A DNA stretch of 64,000 nucleotides, from contig CAUYUJ010018460.1 in NCBI GenBank assembly GCA_963575745.1, forward strand, positions 728,942 to 792,941. Reading direction: 5' to 3'. The stretch comes from Prorocentrum cordatum. Taxonomy: Eukaryota > Sar > Dinophyceae > Prorocentrales > Prorocentraceae. Position numbers and translations under genes: made by a program. This document shows, piece by piece, positions 53,725 to 64,000 of the stretch. Positions within the stretch are counted from its first letter, which is position 1. Every line of letters starts with the position of its first letter. The notes below the pieces were generated by a model. It worked only from the letters and a program-made list of their open reading frames with translations, ran no database searches and was not told where the DNA came from.

Positions 53725-55455
53725 GGCCCTCTTGTAGCGTTCTTGGGCGCCTCTTGGGCGACATTGCGCCGTCTTCTGCCTTCCTGGACATCTTTTAGGC
53801 AATATTGTGGTAATATTGAGGCGTCCAAAGCCTATCGGACACGAAACGGCGATAATACCAAACACATTGATTTGTCCTATGCCTTTGAGGGGTTTTGGTA
53901 GCTTAGAGGGCGCCGTTGGGGGGCTCGGAGGGCACGTGGATCCGTCTTGGGGCTGTTTGGGGGCCTCTCGGGCGCATGTCGGGGATTATCTTGGCACAGC
54001 TTGAAGTTGAATGGGCCATATTGTATACCATCTTGCGACTTTGGAGCCCTCTGGGGGCTTAGTGGGTCATCTTGGACGCAGCTGCGCATCCCCCCCCCTC
54101 AGGCTCAGGGGACGGGGTAGGGGGATGGGGTAGAGAGACTAACAAAAAGCGTTATACCACGTAAGCCCAGAGGGCTGGTGGGATTAGTCCTTCCCACATA
54201 CTCTAAAGTCGACGTCGGGCTACCCCCCTCCAACCTTGGACAGACGGCGACGAGCCCCTCAAGATATTTCACGAACAGCAGCGACAGTTTGATCACCCTG
54301 GACCAGTTTACGACATATGCCCCCCTGGATGTCCGAGGATGTGCTCTGCCGCCGCCGTCGATGTCGCATGAGTGTGCGCCTGGTTGCCAGCTGGGTTTGA
54401 ACATGTTATCCATGGGCCGAATTGTTTTTAGCGTCGCCAGGTGGTCGCGTTTCCAACCCCAAACTATCAAAACCAATGTTCTGAGCGTCGACTACACCCA
54501 AACGACATCGACACCGACGCAACCAGGGAAACTCTAAATCGTCGTGGGGCTACCGACCACCCTCCCCCCCCTCAAACAAAGCCTGATCGTACATGGCCTC
54601 GACCGACTCGTTCTTCTTCCTGGCGTTCGCGAATCGGCCGTACAGCGCCCTCGATCGGACCAGGATGAGGCCCGCCGATGCGCGATGGGTGAGCGCGCAG
54701 CAAACGTGGCAACAATTACCATCGCCACTCGTGGCAATGGCAATAGGTGCCACGTTAGCGCGCACGACACCCATCCACGTATCTGGGGCCACTTCTGGAC
54801 TCCGAGCCTAAGCTCCTTCGCCGTGAAGACCGCCTTCAGGTGGGCGGTGTTCTCCTGGTCCGCGTGCTGCTGGAACAGCTCGATCTTCTTGTCCAGGTCG
54901 CCCTCCAGCAAGCTCGCCTCGTACGTCAACTTGGCGCAGTCCCACCTACAAGGAGACAGACGACGCGGACGATGGGATTGAGGTGAAGGAGGCACATGGC
55001 GAGATGGATGAGGCGGATGCGGAAGCGGAGAGAGGGGATGAGGGGAAAGGAGAGAGGAGGCGGAGGCGGAGGCGGATGCGGAAGAGGAGGGGGATCAGAG
55101 GTGGAGGCGGAAGAGGAGGCGGAGGCGGGCTGGGGGGGGACAGGAGGCGGAGGTTGAGGCGGAAGAGGAGAGAGGCAGACGAGGAGGAATACGAGCTGGA
55201 TTCGGAGAGGGGGGGCGAAAGGACGGAGACTGATGAGTACAAGGAGGAGTGGGGGGAAAGGGGGCGGAGCGCATGTCACCCCTCCTTCATTACAAGTACA
55301 TCCGAATCGATCGTATACGAGTAATCAAATCGTGTGGGTAGGTGTTTGAAACCGCTCCACGTGCTGCCGTCCTTCTTGGCCTTCTTGCCAGCAGGCGCCT
55401 GCTTGACCGAGGCGGCAGCAGGACGGCGCAGCGCGGCCTTCATCGCCTTCACCAT
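50060..55455 (-). CDS. Unrecognised multi-exon gene, exons mostly in phase 0
   Basis: Predicted exons in order of translation: 55280-55455 (ATG at 55455, MVKAMKAALRRPAAASVKQA, donor GTGACA); about 54790-54945 (WDCAKLTYEASLLEGDLDKK, acceptor TTGTAG); possibly 54585-54660 (LYGRFANARKKNESVEAMYD); 52956-53255 (YSIPFDRLTFCPLAPLWEHQ, 100 codons); 52322-52543 (VRPNPSNPRRPQYKVVEDKK, acceptor CCCCAG); 51405-51521 (39 codons, donor CAGAAG|GTGAGC, acceptor CCACAG); 50764-50853 (30 codons, donor GTCAGG); 50060-50206 (acceptor TTCCTAG, ends SALKVVN and TAG at 50060-50062). The last five are whole numbers of codons in phase 0. The product is Lys/Ala/Glu-rich and mostly helical. I recognise no family. It could be more than one gene. 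Confidence 0.5.
50330..50530. repeat. CTGACGTCAG palindrome array 1
   Basis: About 12-bp units with the 10-bp perfect palindrome CTGACGTCAG or close variants (CAGCCTGCTGTCAGG). It lies between the last two exons of the 50060-55455 gene. Confidence 0.85.
53262..54190. repeat. Long dispersed repeat L, copy 1 (about 0.9 kb)
   Basis: It begins GACGCTTCGCGTATCCCCAC and ends in GGGGTAGAGAGAC...CGTTATACCACGTAAGC. The same start and end, and the interior order (GGAGGCTATCTTGAGCCATG; ACGAAACGGCGATAATACCAAAC), recur at 61560-62400. It contains a TA run at 53694-53720. It lies in a predicted intron with one end about 7 bp from the acceptor of the 52956-53255 exon. Confidence 0.7.
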
Positions 55456-55944
55456 CTCTGGGACGGAGTCGAGATCTCGACAGATGATCTGACGATACGT
55501 CGGGAGAGGACTCGAGAGAGACGATCGTCCTGAGATCGAGAAGCTCTCGAGCCAGAGATCGACGGGACGTCGGGGAGGATTTGGGCTGGGGGATGAATGG
55601 GGTGGAGCTGGGGGGGGGGGGGTGATAATGGGAGATGTGATGTGGCCAGGGGGGAACGAGGGGTGGCTGGGGATGGGTGAGATGGACGGGGAGGGGAGAG
55701 AGGAGAGGGCAAACGAGGGGTTGGAGATGAAGGGGGCGGAGGGGCGGGGATCATGTGGCACTGCCTCTGAACGGAGATGCATTTGGTGATTGCAGCTCGC
55801 TGACCTGATTTCGTTCATTAAAAAACTTGCTTGGACCAGACGCTTTACTCATCTGAAATAGATACAATCTCATAAACATTTATATTGTGATCTGATCCAA
55901 GGCACCTCCGTTCATATAGGCGCACATCTGAATTATAACACCAT

Positions 55945-56085
55945 GCTGACGACAGCCTGACGTCAGCCTGACGTCAGCCTGACGTCAGGCATTTTGCCTG
56001 ACGTTTGCCTGACGTCAGTCATTTGTCAGGCAATTTGCCTGACGTCAGGCTGACGTCAGGCTGACGTCAGGCTGACGTCGGGCTG
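55945..56085. repeat. CTGACGTCAG palindrome array 2
   Basis: Runs of GCCTGACGTCAGCCTGACGT with ATTTGCCTGACGTCAGGC variants. Neighbouring 55490-55940 and 56090-57440 show no gene, apart from TCC/GGA-rich sequence. Confidence 0.85.
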
Positions 56086-57450
56086 ATGTTATGTTTGTGT
56101 CAATATTTAGTCGTTCGGTGATCACACTGGCGGTGTTCAACGTCAATAAATTGTATGACGGGAACCATCCAGCGACGCAAACCCAACTACATTATTCAAA
56201 TACAACGCCAACTAAACCATGACCCAACATCGTCGGTTTCGAACAGGTCCCGATCAGATATTACATTCATTGCGTCGTGTCGGCCAGTCTCACCTCATCC
56301 TCCTCTCCTCACCAATCTCCTCATCCTCCTCACCCCCCCTCCATCCCAGGTAAAACGGTTCGGGCCGAGGCAAGGGTGGCGATACGCAGCCAGTGTCCCA
56401 GTCTGGGGGCTGGCTCAACTTCCTATTCTTCTCCTGGCGTTCCTCTTCCTCCTCCCCATCCTCCTCCTCCTTCCCCCTCATCATCCTTCTCCCCCCTCGG
56501 TTCCTCGTTCTCATCCTGATCCCATCCTTCTCCCCCTCCTCTCCTGGCAGCCCTCGCAGCTAGGGCGAAGCGGAGCTGGTGCCATCACAAATGCGCTGAA
56601 CTCCAAGGGGCGCACTCCTTGGTCTGGCCATCGCTCGGACGTCCTTTCCCTGCGTTGTGTTTTCGGTTTCGTGCGTTTTTGTTTTTTCGCGAAATGATCA
56701 AGGATGCTCCTCCATTGTCCTCGCCGAAGGAAACGTGCGCACGTCCGAGCAATGCCGAGTTGTTGAACGCGATCCCTCCCCCCCCCTCCCCGCGCGCCCT
56801 ATCGAGACGCCCAGCCCACCGCTCGGGGGGGCACAGCCGACCTCATCGGGGAGAGACGGATGATTAGGATGAGGAGGGGGAGGCGGGAGAAGGGGGATGA
56901 GGAGGATAAGGACGAATGGGTGAATGATGAGGAGGCATAATAGGAAGAACGAGGCGGTGGTGGGGAGGAGGAGGAGGAGGGGGATACAACTCTTCCATCA
57001 ATAACATAATGACCCATGAGCACTCAAGCTCCTCGAGAACGGATCCTGCGCCACTTGTTTTCAGTAAGCCTGAACGGGACCAATCCATCGAATCTGATGG
57101 CAAACGCACGGGTGCCCACCCTTTGGGCGCCCCTGCACCCTGAGAAACATTAAATTCCAACTGCTAGACATGATGGTTCACCATCGCAGCTGGTCTCGGC
57201 TGAATACGCACACGCTGCATCTTGGAAACGACTCATGATATGTTGATCCTCGCCACCACCCATCCTCCTCCCTCGCCTACGTGATAATTCCTCCTCCTCC
57301 ACCTGGTTTGCCATTATACATTCTCTGACCGCACCCTCCCATGCCCATTTGTTTTGATCATTAGTTCCGTTACCACTCGCCTAACCGAATCTTTTACCGT
57401 CTGCTTCTAATCCCCATCCCTCCAATCTATTGTGAGCACCTAGCACAAAC

Positions 57451-57828
57451 TCATTTCTTCAAGAGTTTGTTGCGGTAGGCAACGATATGTTCTTTATCAG
57501 AATTGGTCTCACAGGCCCACTTCAAAATCTTTGCAAGGATCGGCCCGTGAGACTCTGTCCAGGACGCTGGCACTTGAACGAGGAGCTTGGGTTTGCGATC
57601 AGCGCCCTTGCAGCACATGTAACTGCAAGCTGTCGCGTACGTCGCGTTGATCTGCCCCAAGGAAGGATGCATCATCACGCGCGGGAGGCCCGCAGCCGAC
57701 GTGACCTTGCGGACCTTGCCCGCGCCCTCTGGGATGGCCTTCTTGGCCTTCTTGGCCTTCTTGGCCGCCTCCTTGGAGCTAGTGGCCTCTGCCTTGCGAT
57801 CGTTCACCGAAGCCTTGGAACGCCGCAT
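57451..57828 (-). CDS. Lys-rich exon of an unrecognised gene
   Basis: From the ATG at 57828 (preceded by GGGTTAG, so possibly a splice acceptor instead) it reads 125 residues: MRRSKASVNDRKAEATSSKE, a KKAKKAKKA run, then a structured part (VMMHPSLGQINATYATACSY, LLVQVPASWTESHGPILAKI) and TGA at 57451. Codon use is even and GC-rich, unlike the surrounding low-complexity introns. No family recognised. It may be the terminal exon of the minus-strand gene whose upstream exons lie at 58430 and beyond. Confidence 0.55.
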   Translation of the reverse strand: MRRSKASVNDRKAEATSSKEAAKKAKKAKKAIPEGAGKVRKVTSAAGLPRVMMHPSLGQINATYATACSYMCCKGADRKPKLLVQVPASWTESHGPILAKILKWACETNSDKEHIVAYRNKLLKK

Positions 57829-58429
57829 CTAACCCTTGGGCCTTCGGCACTGGGCCCCTGTGTGCCTTGAATTCCTGAGGCCCCCGAGGCGTCGGGCATA
57901 CAGGGCCCCTGAGCCCTTGGGCCGTCCTGGGCGGGCAGGGAGTGCGAGAATGGACTGGGGAAGTTGAATCCAGAATGCACGCGGGGAGCGGGGTGCGAGA
58001 TATTGACGGGGGCCGAGGCGTGAGAGGGGCCAGGAGGAGGGGGCGAATGTCACCAGGAGAAGGGCGCACCCTTGCCCCTCTTTGGCCACGTCATCCTGTG
58101 TGAGCCACAGCTGCATCAGAGCACACAACCCCCTTGGTCTTTACTACACTGATTCGCCTCGGGAGGAGGAGGAGAAAGCGGAGCGGGAGGAGGAGGGGAA
58201 GGCGCAGGAGAAGGAGGATCGGGATAAGGATGAGTGGGAGAAGGAGGAGGAGGAGACGATCCTCGCCCTCAGAACTTATCGCCGCCCTCTCCTCCTCTCC
58301 TTTCCTCCTCCACACCTCTCCTCCTCTTCACTCCTGTCGTCGTCCACTCCCCTCCTCCTTATCATTTTGTAACCCCCTCCGTTCCTCCCTCGCCCACTCT
58401 CTGACATATTTCTGAACAGCATCTCTGTT

Positions 58430-58606
58430 GTGACCCGCAAAAGCCTTGAGCTGGCGCTTCTTGGGAGGCACGTGGGTGGCCTTGGACGCCTTGCGCAGCA
58501 GCGCCTCGTCGCCCCCGTCGTCCTCGTCGTGGTCCACGGTGTCGGGCGCGAGCGTCTCGGCGCCGCCGTTGCCGACGTCAATCGTCATCACGAAGGCGGA
58601 GAGCTC
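58430..58606 (-). CDS. Exon of an unrecognised gene
   Basis: The acceptor GTGGCCAG is followed at 58606 by ELSAFVMTIDVGNGGAETLA, an acidic stretch (DHDEDDGGDEALL) and PPKKRQLKAFAGHNRD. The donor lies somewhere in 58395-58440 and could not be fixed. Confidence 0.45.
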
Positions 58607-59517
58607 CTGGCCACGCGGCGCTCAGGAGCACATGGCCAAAGTGATTGGGGACTCTAGTCGGGGGCAGATGGGGCAAGGCGAATGGAGCGGGGTGCGGGAA
58701 TTGAGTGGGAAGCAGAGGTTGTGGGGATGACTGAAGGGCCTGGGTGGCTGAGGATAGTGTCCGCATGGCGTCTCCATTCGGTGTGCTGCCGTGCACAGTC
58801 GGGGCGTTGACCTAAGGAACCCTAAATAAGAAACGAGGTCCCTTCTTCCCACCAGAGAAACTTCCATCTCCTAGAGAACACCTAAGGTACACAGGGCAAA
58901 CTGTAACGCAATCAAGGAACACCGAACCCCTCCCCACCGATAAAAAAGGGTTCCTTCTTCAGCGCCCCGACTGTATGGGGGCCAACGCACAACTTGATAC
59001 AATAGCCAAGAAGGGTGTACGAGAGTGCATAGGGACGAAGGGGTGGTCACAGCACGAGGGATGCGGTTCCGACGTGGCAATGGTGGTCTAGTCATGGAGG
59101 GGAATGCACCAGGGGCAACTGCCTGATGAGCGATGGTTCGGAGCTGCGCATTTTACAATGTCGTTGAACAACTTTCCAGAACGAGATACGTATAAAAGGA
59201 TCGCTCGCTACTGGCGCGATCAAGCACATGTTCATACATGCGCCCCCAACATACAAGCACTATGCCTGTATGCAAATCTGCTATCACCGAGCACAAAAAA
59301 AGCGAACAATGTAAACCATTGTGTAAAGAGATGGGTCTACCCCCCGTCCCTTGTATCCCTCGTCTCCCTCCATGAAGGAGGGAGTGAAGGAATATCGTGC
59401 TGGGTTGGCTAACCAGCCGTGCTATAGATGCAGCTCGCGAAACCTAACCTCATGCCAACCAGCCGAGCTATAGATGCAGCTCGCGCCCGAAACCCTACCT
59501 CATGCCCTCTCGTCACC

Positions 59518-60105
59518 TGGCTGCCACGACTGGTGCAGGAACTGGGCGAGATCGTGCAACTCTTCATCGCCGAGAACGTCGCTCTCGTCGTTGTCGCTGT
59601 TGTCGCCCTGGGTCTCATCATGGCACTGGCGATGCTGATCGGGGCCATCTGGAGCGAGCCCGAGGTCTGGCGAGGGCGGCGACACAAGGGTGTCGGTGGA
59701 CGGGATCTCACGCGCTGGAAACACTCCAGCGACTGGGGTAGGCAGAGGCTCCCTCCCAACGAACAGGCCCACCGCGCCAGTCCTGCTGACGCTGACAGGG
59801 AAGACCACCAACTCCCAGCCTGGCGGGGGAGGCGGGGTGTTCATGATCGCCTCCGCCACGTCCTCAAGGCTCACGGTCGACAGCACGGCGGTCGGTGAAG
59901 ATCGGGATGTGAATTGCGGCGGCGTCTCCATCGCGTCTAGCAAGCGCTGCACTGGCGAATCCTGTTCTGGAACTGGAACTTCCTCTTCTGGCTCCTGCGT
60001 GGCGGCCGCGCGCGTTTGGCTGTGGTTTCTGCTCGAACAGAGGGGCGACGTGCCAAGGGGGAGTGGACGCGGCCCTCGTCGGCCCCCAGTAGTATTGATT
60101 TCCAT
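59518..60105 (-). CDS. Long acidic/Pro-rich exon
   Basis: An open frame from about 60105 with INTTGGRRGPRPLPLG, QEPEEEVPVPEQDSPVQRLL, a hydrophobic patch (WELVVFPVSVSRTGAVGLFV) and an acidic end (GDNSDNDESDVLGDEELHDL). It ends at a donor-like CCAG|GTGACG near 59518 or at the TGA at 59500-59502. No family recognised. Confidence 0.45.
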
Positions 60106-60289
60106 GTGATTCGCTTGTTTTGTGGGCGGAGGCGGGGGGGTGGGGGGGTGGGGTGCGGGGGCGGGGTGCGGGGGCACTAGCGAGCGTCGCCTCGCGGTGT
60201 TGAGCGCCCCCCAACCCACCCCCCGCTCCCCATCTCTATTCCTGGGCGCGCGCCCATGCGCGAGCAAAAACGACAACCGACAAACGCAC

Positions 60290-60634
60290 GGCAGCCTTGT
60301 CAGGCTCCAGCTTGGGGCCGACGTGCTGGACTGGGCTCGGCGTGTAGCTGGCGTCGCACTTGTCGGAGGAGGTCTTCTGCGTGATGCTCTTCCTGGGCTT
60401 CTTCGCAGGGGTCGACTCCACCTCGTCGGCCTGCCAATGGACTGAAGAGGCTGCAAGGGGAGCGTCGTCTGAGGATGATACCACAGACACCATGTCCCCG
60501 TCGATAGTTTCACCTTCGCGAAGGCGGGCCACCTCGATGTGGACCGCGGGCCTGCCAGAAACCAGCGCCGCGGCGCCCTCGTCGGAGCAGTGGGGGGAGG
60601 TCGGCGCAATGGCGTGCGCCGACGAAGCAGACAT
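60290..60634 (-). CDS. Possible first exon of an unrecognised gene
   Basis: The ATG at 60634 opens 115 codons (MSASSAHAIAPTSPHCSDEG, VSVVSSSDDAPLAASSVHWQ, PAKKPRKSITQKTSSDK) ending at the donor GCTGCC|GTGCGT at 60290. The KKPRK patch may be a nuclear localisation signal (inference). The match of start codon and donor to whole codons supports the call. Confidence 0.5.
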
Positions 60635-60774
60635 GATGGCCAACTCGGCAGCTGCCGAGTGCCGTGCTCGACGGGCGGTCGGGAGGGTCGCCAGACCTCT
60701 CGAGACACATAAATGGCAGCGGTGGCACTACCTAATGCTTGGAGCTGTGGTACCTCTTTATTGACACGCTGAGA

Positions 60775-61010
60775 CGTATGTGCGCGGCGCCCAGGCGAGA
60801 GCTGAGATTTCGAAGCGATCGCATGTTCCTTCGTGCAGCTGTTTGTAATGTTGCTAACGCAAGTGCTCGGCGCTGATCGGAGAGGCTAAATTTTGATCGA
60901 CAAGCACCACCTCTGTGAAACCCAATTTGAAATGTCCAGACGGCTGGGCCCAATGACATGTAACCAACCGCAACGTTCGACACAAAGTGTGCGCGGCGCT
61001 GGTGCAAGGG
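60775..61010. repeat. Diverged copy of the GTGCGCGGCG tandem unit
   Basis: ATGTGCGCGGCGCCCAGGCGA, AGTGCTCGGCGCTGATCGG and TGTGCGCGGCGCTGGTGCA mark three imperfect units of the 41350-41640 array. Confidence 0.6.
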
Positions 61011-61199
61011 CCAAAGCGCGGTTGACGGGGAAGACACCACATATGATGAAGTGGATGATACGTAATATGGCAACCTAACGGGGGGGCGGTTGCGTCGGGG
61101 TGAGGGGGGGATGAGCGAGACTTCCATATCAAGAGACAGAGTATACAATGAGAGAAGGGACGCGGGACACAGAACATGGGGAAGGGTGGGGATGGGGCA

Positions 61200-61355
61200 G
61201 GGTAGCGAGGGGGGGGAGGAGGAGGGGGAGGAGGAAAAGGAGGAGGAGGGGGAGGAGGAGGAGGAGGAGGAGGAGGAGGATGAGGAGGGGGAGGAGGAGG
61301 AGGAGGACGGGGATGGGGAGAAGGAGGAGGAAGAGGAGCAGGATGATGCAGCAAG
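61200..61355. repeat. (GGA)n polypurine tract
   Basis: GGAGGAGG-type repeats, directly followed on the + side by the donor-end of the exon at 61367. Confidence 0.85.
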
Positions 61356-61366
61356 CGGACACTTAC

Positions 61367-61510
61367 GACGCAGCGATAGCAGCGCAGCGTTCCAAGCAAG
61401 GCGGCGAATCAGCCTGCGTCACCAGCGCGTCGTCCTCGTCAGAGGTCTCGTCGATGTTCTTCTCGGTGTCCGTCTCGCCGTGCTCGCCGTCGCCTCGCGT
61501 TGTGCGATCG
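61367..61510 (-). CDS. Acidic exon of an unrecognised gene
   Basis: Reads RTTRGDGEHGETDTEKNIDE, TSDEDDALVTQADSPPCLER and CAAIAAS, ending at a consensus donor GTAAGT (61361-61366). The acceptor could not be fixed; repeat L copy 2 begins about 50 bp upstream. Confidence 0.5.
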
Positions 61511-61559
61511 CTCCGTTAGCTGTCTTCATCCATTCCTCTTCCTTCTCATACTCCTCATC

Positions 61560-62400
61560 CCATCCAATTCTTGACGCTTCGCGTATCCCCACCAGCCCAT
61601 CCATAATTTATTGCCATTTATCGCGGGGTCTCTTTGGAAGCTATCCTGGGCCATGCTCGGCTAGAGGCTGTCGGGGGCTATCTTGAGCCATGCTCGGCTA
61701 TATTTGGCAATTTTGAAAACCACAGTTGCCTATCGAGGGCTTTCTTGGAGCCACATTGGGCCACGCTGGGCGGGGTGGGGGGTCCTCGGGGAGAGGCAAA
61801 CAGCCCCCTCGAGGTCATCTGGGGCCCCATGGATCAAAAAGGCGGCCCCCAAATTAGCGCCGCCCCCTCGGAGGCTCTCAAACGGTTGGGCCTTGTTGGA
61901 GCGCTCTTGGGCGCCTCTTGAACGATAGGGGTGCAGCCTGCTGCCTTAGTGGACCCCTCTTGGGCCTCTTGCGGGGCATCTTGGGGCCATCATGAGGCTT
62001 CTAAAGCCCATCGGAAACGAAAAGGCGATATTGCCAAACAAACATTGATTTTCCATTAGGCTTTTGAAAAAAATTGGCATCTTTGAGGGCGCCGTGGAGG
62101 GCTCGGAGGGCACTTGGATCAGTCTTGGGGCTGATTTGGGGCCTCTTGGGGGCATGTCGGAGTTTATAGCGGCCCATCTCGGAGTCGCATGGGCCATCTT
62201 GGGGGCCAGCTTGCTGCTTTGAAGCCCTCTCGGGGCCTTCTTGGGCCATCTTGGACGCTGCGGCGCCTCCGCCCCCCCCCATCCCCTCCCAGGCCGAGGG
62301 GAGGGGGTGGGGTGTGGGGGGGGTGGTGGGGGGGTGGGGTAGAGAGACACAAAACAAACTCGTTATACTACCTAAGCACAGCGGGCTGGTAGGATGTCAC
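61560..62400. repeat. Long dispersed repeat L, copy 2
   Basis: Same ends and internal order as 53262-54190, without the TA run. It also lies in an intron close to an acceptor. Confidence 0.7.
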
Positions 62401-62589
62401 CCTCATTCGCTCGTTCTCCTCATCCGCCCGCCTGTTCCCCCCCCCCTCCCCCCCCGCGTACAATATCATTTTCCACATCCAGGAACCTTCTCCCCGCCCA
62501 ACCTCATTCCCCTTAGCCGACCTCCTTCCCCTCATCAAAACTCATTCTCCTCGCCCAACACCCGCGTCCCCATCGCCCAGCCGCCAACC

Positions 62590-62930
62590 CCCCGTCCGCG
62601 CCTTCGGACTCGGAAGCCGCTGGGACGATGCTGAAGTCGGCGCAACTCGGCATGCGAGACGGCCTTGGGGTCGGCGCCCGCGACGCCGCCGGGCTCTGCG
62701 ACGGCGCGGGCGAGTGCCGAGGAGAAGGGGGAGGGGGAGAAGGAGGAGGGGGAGGAGGAGGAGGAGGAGGCGGTTGAGGAGGGGGCGACGGAGGAGGAAG
62801 AGGTGGAGGAAGAGGATGAGGACGAAGGGCAGGAGGAGGAGGAGGAGCTTTGACTTGACGTGGGGCCATCCGCAAGGGCGGCGACCAAAAGGCTGAACGA
62901 CGCGGCCAAGGACAGCGAGGAGGAGGAGGA
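62590..62930 (-). CDS. Possible short exons between polypurine tracts
   Basis: Reading on the minus strand, LAASFSLLVAALADGPTSSQ near 62850-62930 and a stretch near 62590-62700 (DFSIVPAASESEGADGGLAA) look more complex than the surrounding (GGA)n runs at 62720-62850. Borders and frame are uncertain. Confidence 0.25.
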
Positions 62931-63099
62931 GGAGGACGAAGAGGAATAGGAGGAGGAGGAGGAGGAGGAGGAGGAAGAGGAGGAGGATGATGAAAAGGAG
63001 ACGGGGGAGGAGGAGGAGGGGGAGGAGGAGGAGGAGGAGGAGGAGGAGGAAGAGGAGGGGGAGGCGGAGGAGGAAGACGAGGCGGAGGATGAGGAGGCA

Positions 63100-63207
63100 T
63101 GGTGCATGCCTCGGGGTGTCCATGCCGCTCATGGCGGGGGGGGCGCCGAGGAGGTGCAGGAAGTATTGCAGGGTCTCCTGCTGGGCGGGCGTGCACTGCA
63201 TCATCGC
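63100..63207 (-). CDS. Exon of an unrecognised gene
   Basis: The acceptor CCACTCAG is followed at 63207 by AMMQCTPAQQETLQYFLHLL and GAPPAMSGMDTPR. The donor may be GAG|GCATGC, a GC-type donor used in dinoflagellates. A (GGA)n intron follows at 62920-63100. Confidence 0.45.
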
Positions 63208-63274
63208 CTGAGTGGAGGCGGTTCGGCACACCAACGCTGACTTGCCAACGCTGTGGCAGCAAGTTGTCGTTGGT

Positions 63275-63840
63275 GTGACGTTAGACTGGCGTCAGCCTGA
63301 CGTCAGCCTGACATCAGCCTGACGACAGTCTGACGTCAGACTGACGGCATACTAACGTCAGACTGACGTCAGACTGACGGCAGGCTGACGTCAGCCTGAC
63401 ATCAGCCTGACGACAGTCTGACGTCAGACTGACGTCAGGCTAACGTCAGACTGACGTCATGGCTTCATAATGACGTCGGATTGACGGCAGGCTGACGTCG
63501 GGCTGACGTCATGACAACGTGATAATGACGCATTCTGGCGTCAGAATGACGTCGGGATGACGTCATTCTTGCGTCACAATGACGTTGCAATGACGTCACG
63601 CTGACGTCAGGCTGACGTCAGGGTAACGTCATAATGACGTCAGTCTGACGTCAGCCTGACGTCAACCTGACGACAGCGTGGCGTCAGTCTGACACCACCA
63701 GGGCGCCACGCTGACGTCAGCCTGACGTCAATATAGCGTAGGCCCCACACAAGTCTGACGCCAGGCGCCAATCTGGAGCCAGTCTGACGACAATCTGACT
63801 GCACACAGGCGCCAGACCGACGTCAAACTTACGCCAGATT
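63275..63840. repeat. CTGACGTCAG palindrome array 3
   Basis: The longest of three arrays: units of 11-16 bp with CTGACGTCAG, AATGACGTC and CTGACGACAG variants. Confidence 0.85.
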
Positions 63841-64000
63841 GGCGCCTGGCGTAACCCCTCCGCCCTCATTCCACCGCCTCCTGTCCTCCTCCACCGCGTC
63901 CCTTCACTTGTTCTGTCTACGTCCCCTCCTTGCGCCCTCCTCATGCTGCCTTCCTCCCGTCATGAACTGTACCATCGTTCGCTCCTTACCACGCCTCCCC

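Noticed and set aside
58480-58510. GCGCAGCAGCGC near 58493 as a member of the hairpin family
   Set aside because: It lacks extended complementary arms and lies in a minus-strand coding exon; one short match is expected by chance in GC-rich DNA.

Overview
The window looks like nuclear DNA of a dinoflagellate. Reasons seen in the sequence: very high GC, long (CT)n, (GGA)n/(TCC)n and (GTC)n tracts, a probable GA-AG intron, and several proteins that match, from memory, families that are multi-copy in dinoflagellate gene catalogues and rare elsewhere (GDFNMAL endonuclease-like, DGDCG/NFDQSP proteins, HGDG/CxxC/DVMH proteins). I cannot name the genus; Prorocentrum, Polarella and Symbiodiniaceae are all possible. 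No rRNA, tRNA, CRISPR or spliced-leader gene was seen.

1-6.5 kb: repeat-rich DNA with two copies of a short inverted-repeat element, one copy of a second MITE family, a 90-bp tandem array and one probable zinc-finger exon near 5.5-5.75 kb.

6.55-30.57 kb: the main result. A 24-kb segment is bounded by a perfect 29-bp terminal inverted repeat (6550-6578 and 30539-30567), flanked on both sides by TA and sitting in TCCAATCC-type host DNA. Just inside each TIR is a short array of a 22-bp palindrome. All genes inside are on the + strand: an NSYDH/WDFV protein, a small coiled-coil protein, a degenerate endonuclease-like protein with an SR-like tail, a small basic protein, an 830-residue protein with a +1 frame break, a conserved 294-residue protein, a roughly 1,500-residue protein joining an OTU-like DGDC protease segment to a pogo/Tc1-like DD35D integrase, a full endonuclease/exonuclease/phosphatase-like protein, and a Trp-rich protein. 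Close to sixty short hairpins with the core CGC-AGCA-GCG and variable but self-complementary arms lie across this segment, all in one orientation, in coding sequence (three different frames) and in spacers. I found none in this form outside it. I read the segment as one giant TA-inserting DNA transposon carrying several lineage-expanded dinoflagellate families as cargo.

30.6-46.8 kb: mostly repeats: GGA/TCC and GTC microsatellites, degenerate CTTGGGGGCC arrays, two more copies of an 8-bp-TSD MITE, fold-back elements, a repeated 'GCCGAT' family, an 80-bp tandem array and a decayed retrotransposon RNase H-type fragment (43.3-43.9 kb).

46.8-49.3 kb: a minus-strand multi-exon gene of a TNP2-like (HGDG ... 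DVMH) family with one frame break. 50.0-63.3 kb: minus-strand exons of at least two unrecognised multi-exon genes; in one (55.46 to 50.06 kb) most predicted junctions are in phase 0. Introns hold polypurine tracts, a roughly 0.9-kb repeat present twice, and three arrays of the perfect palindrome CTGACGTCAG.
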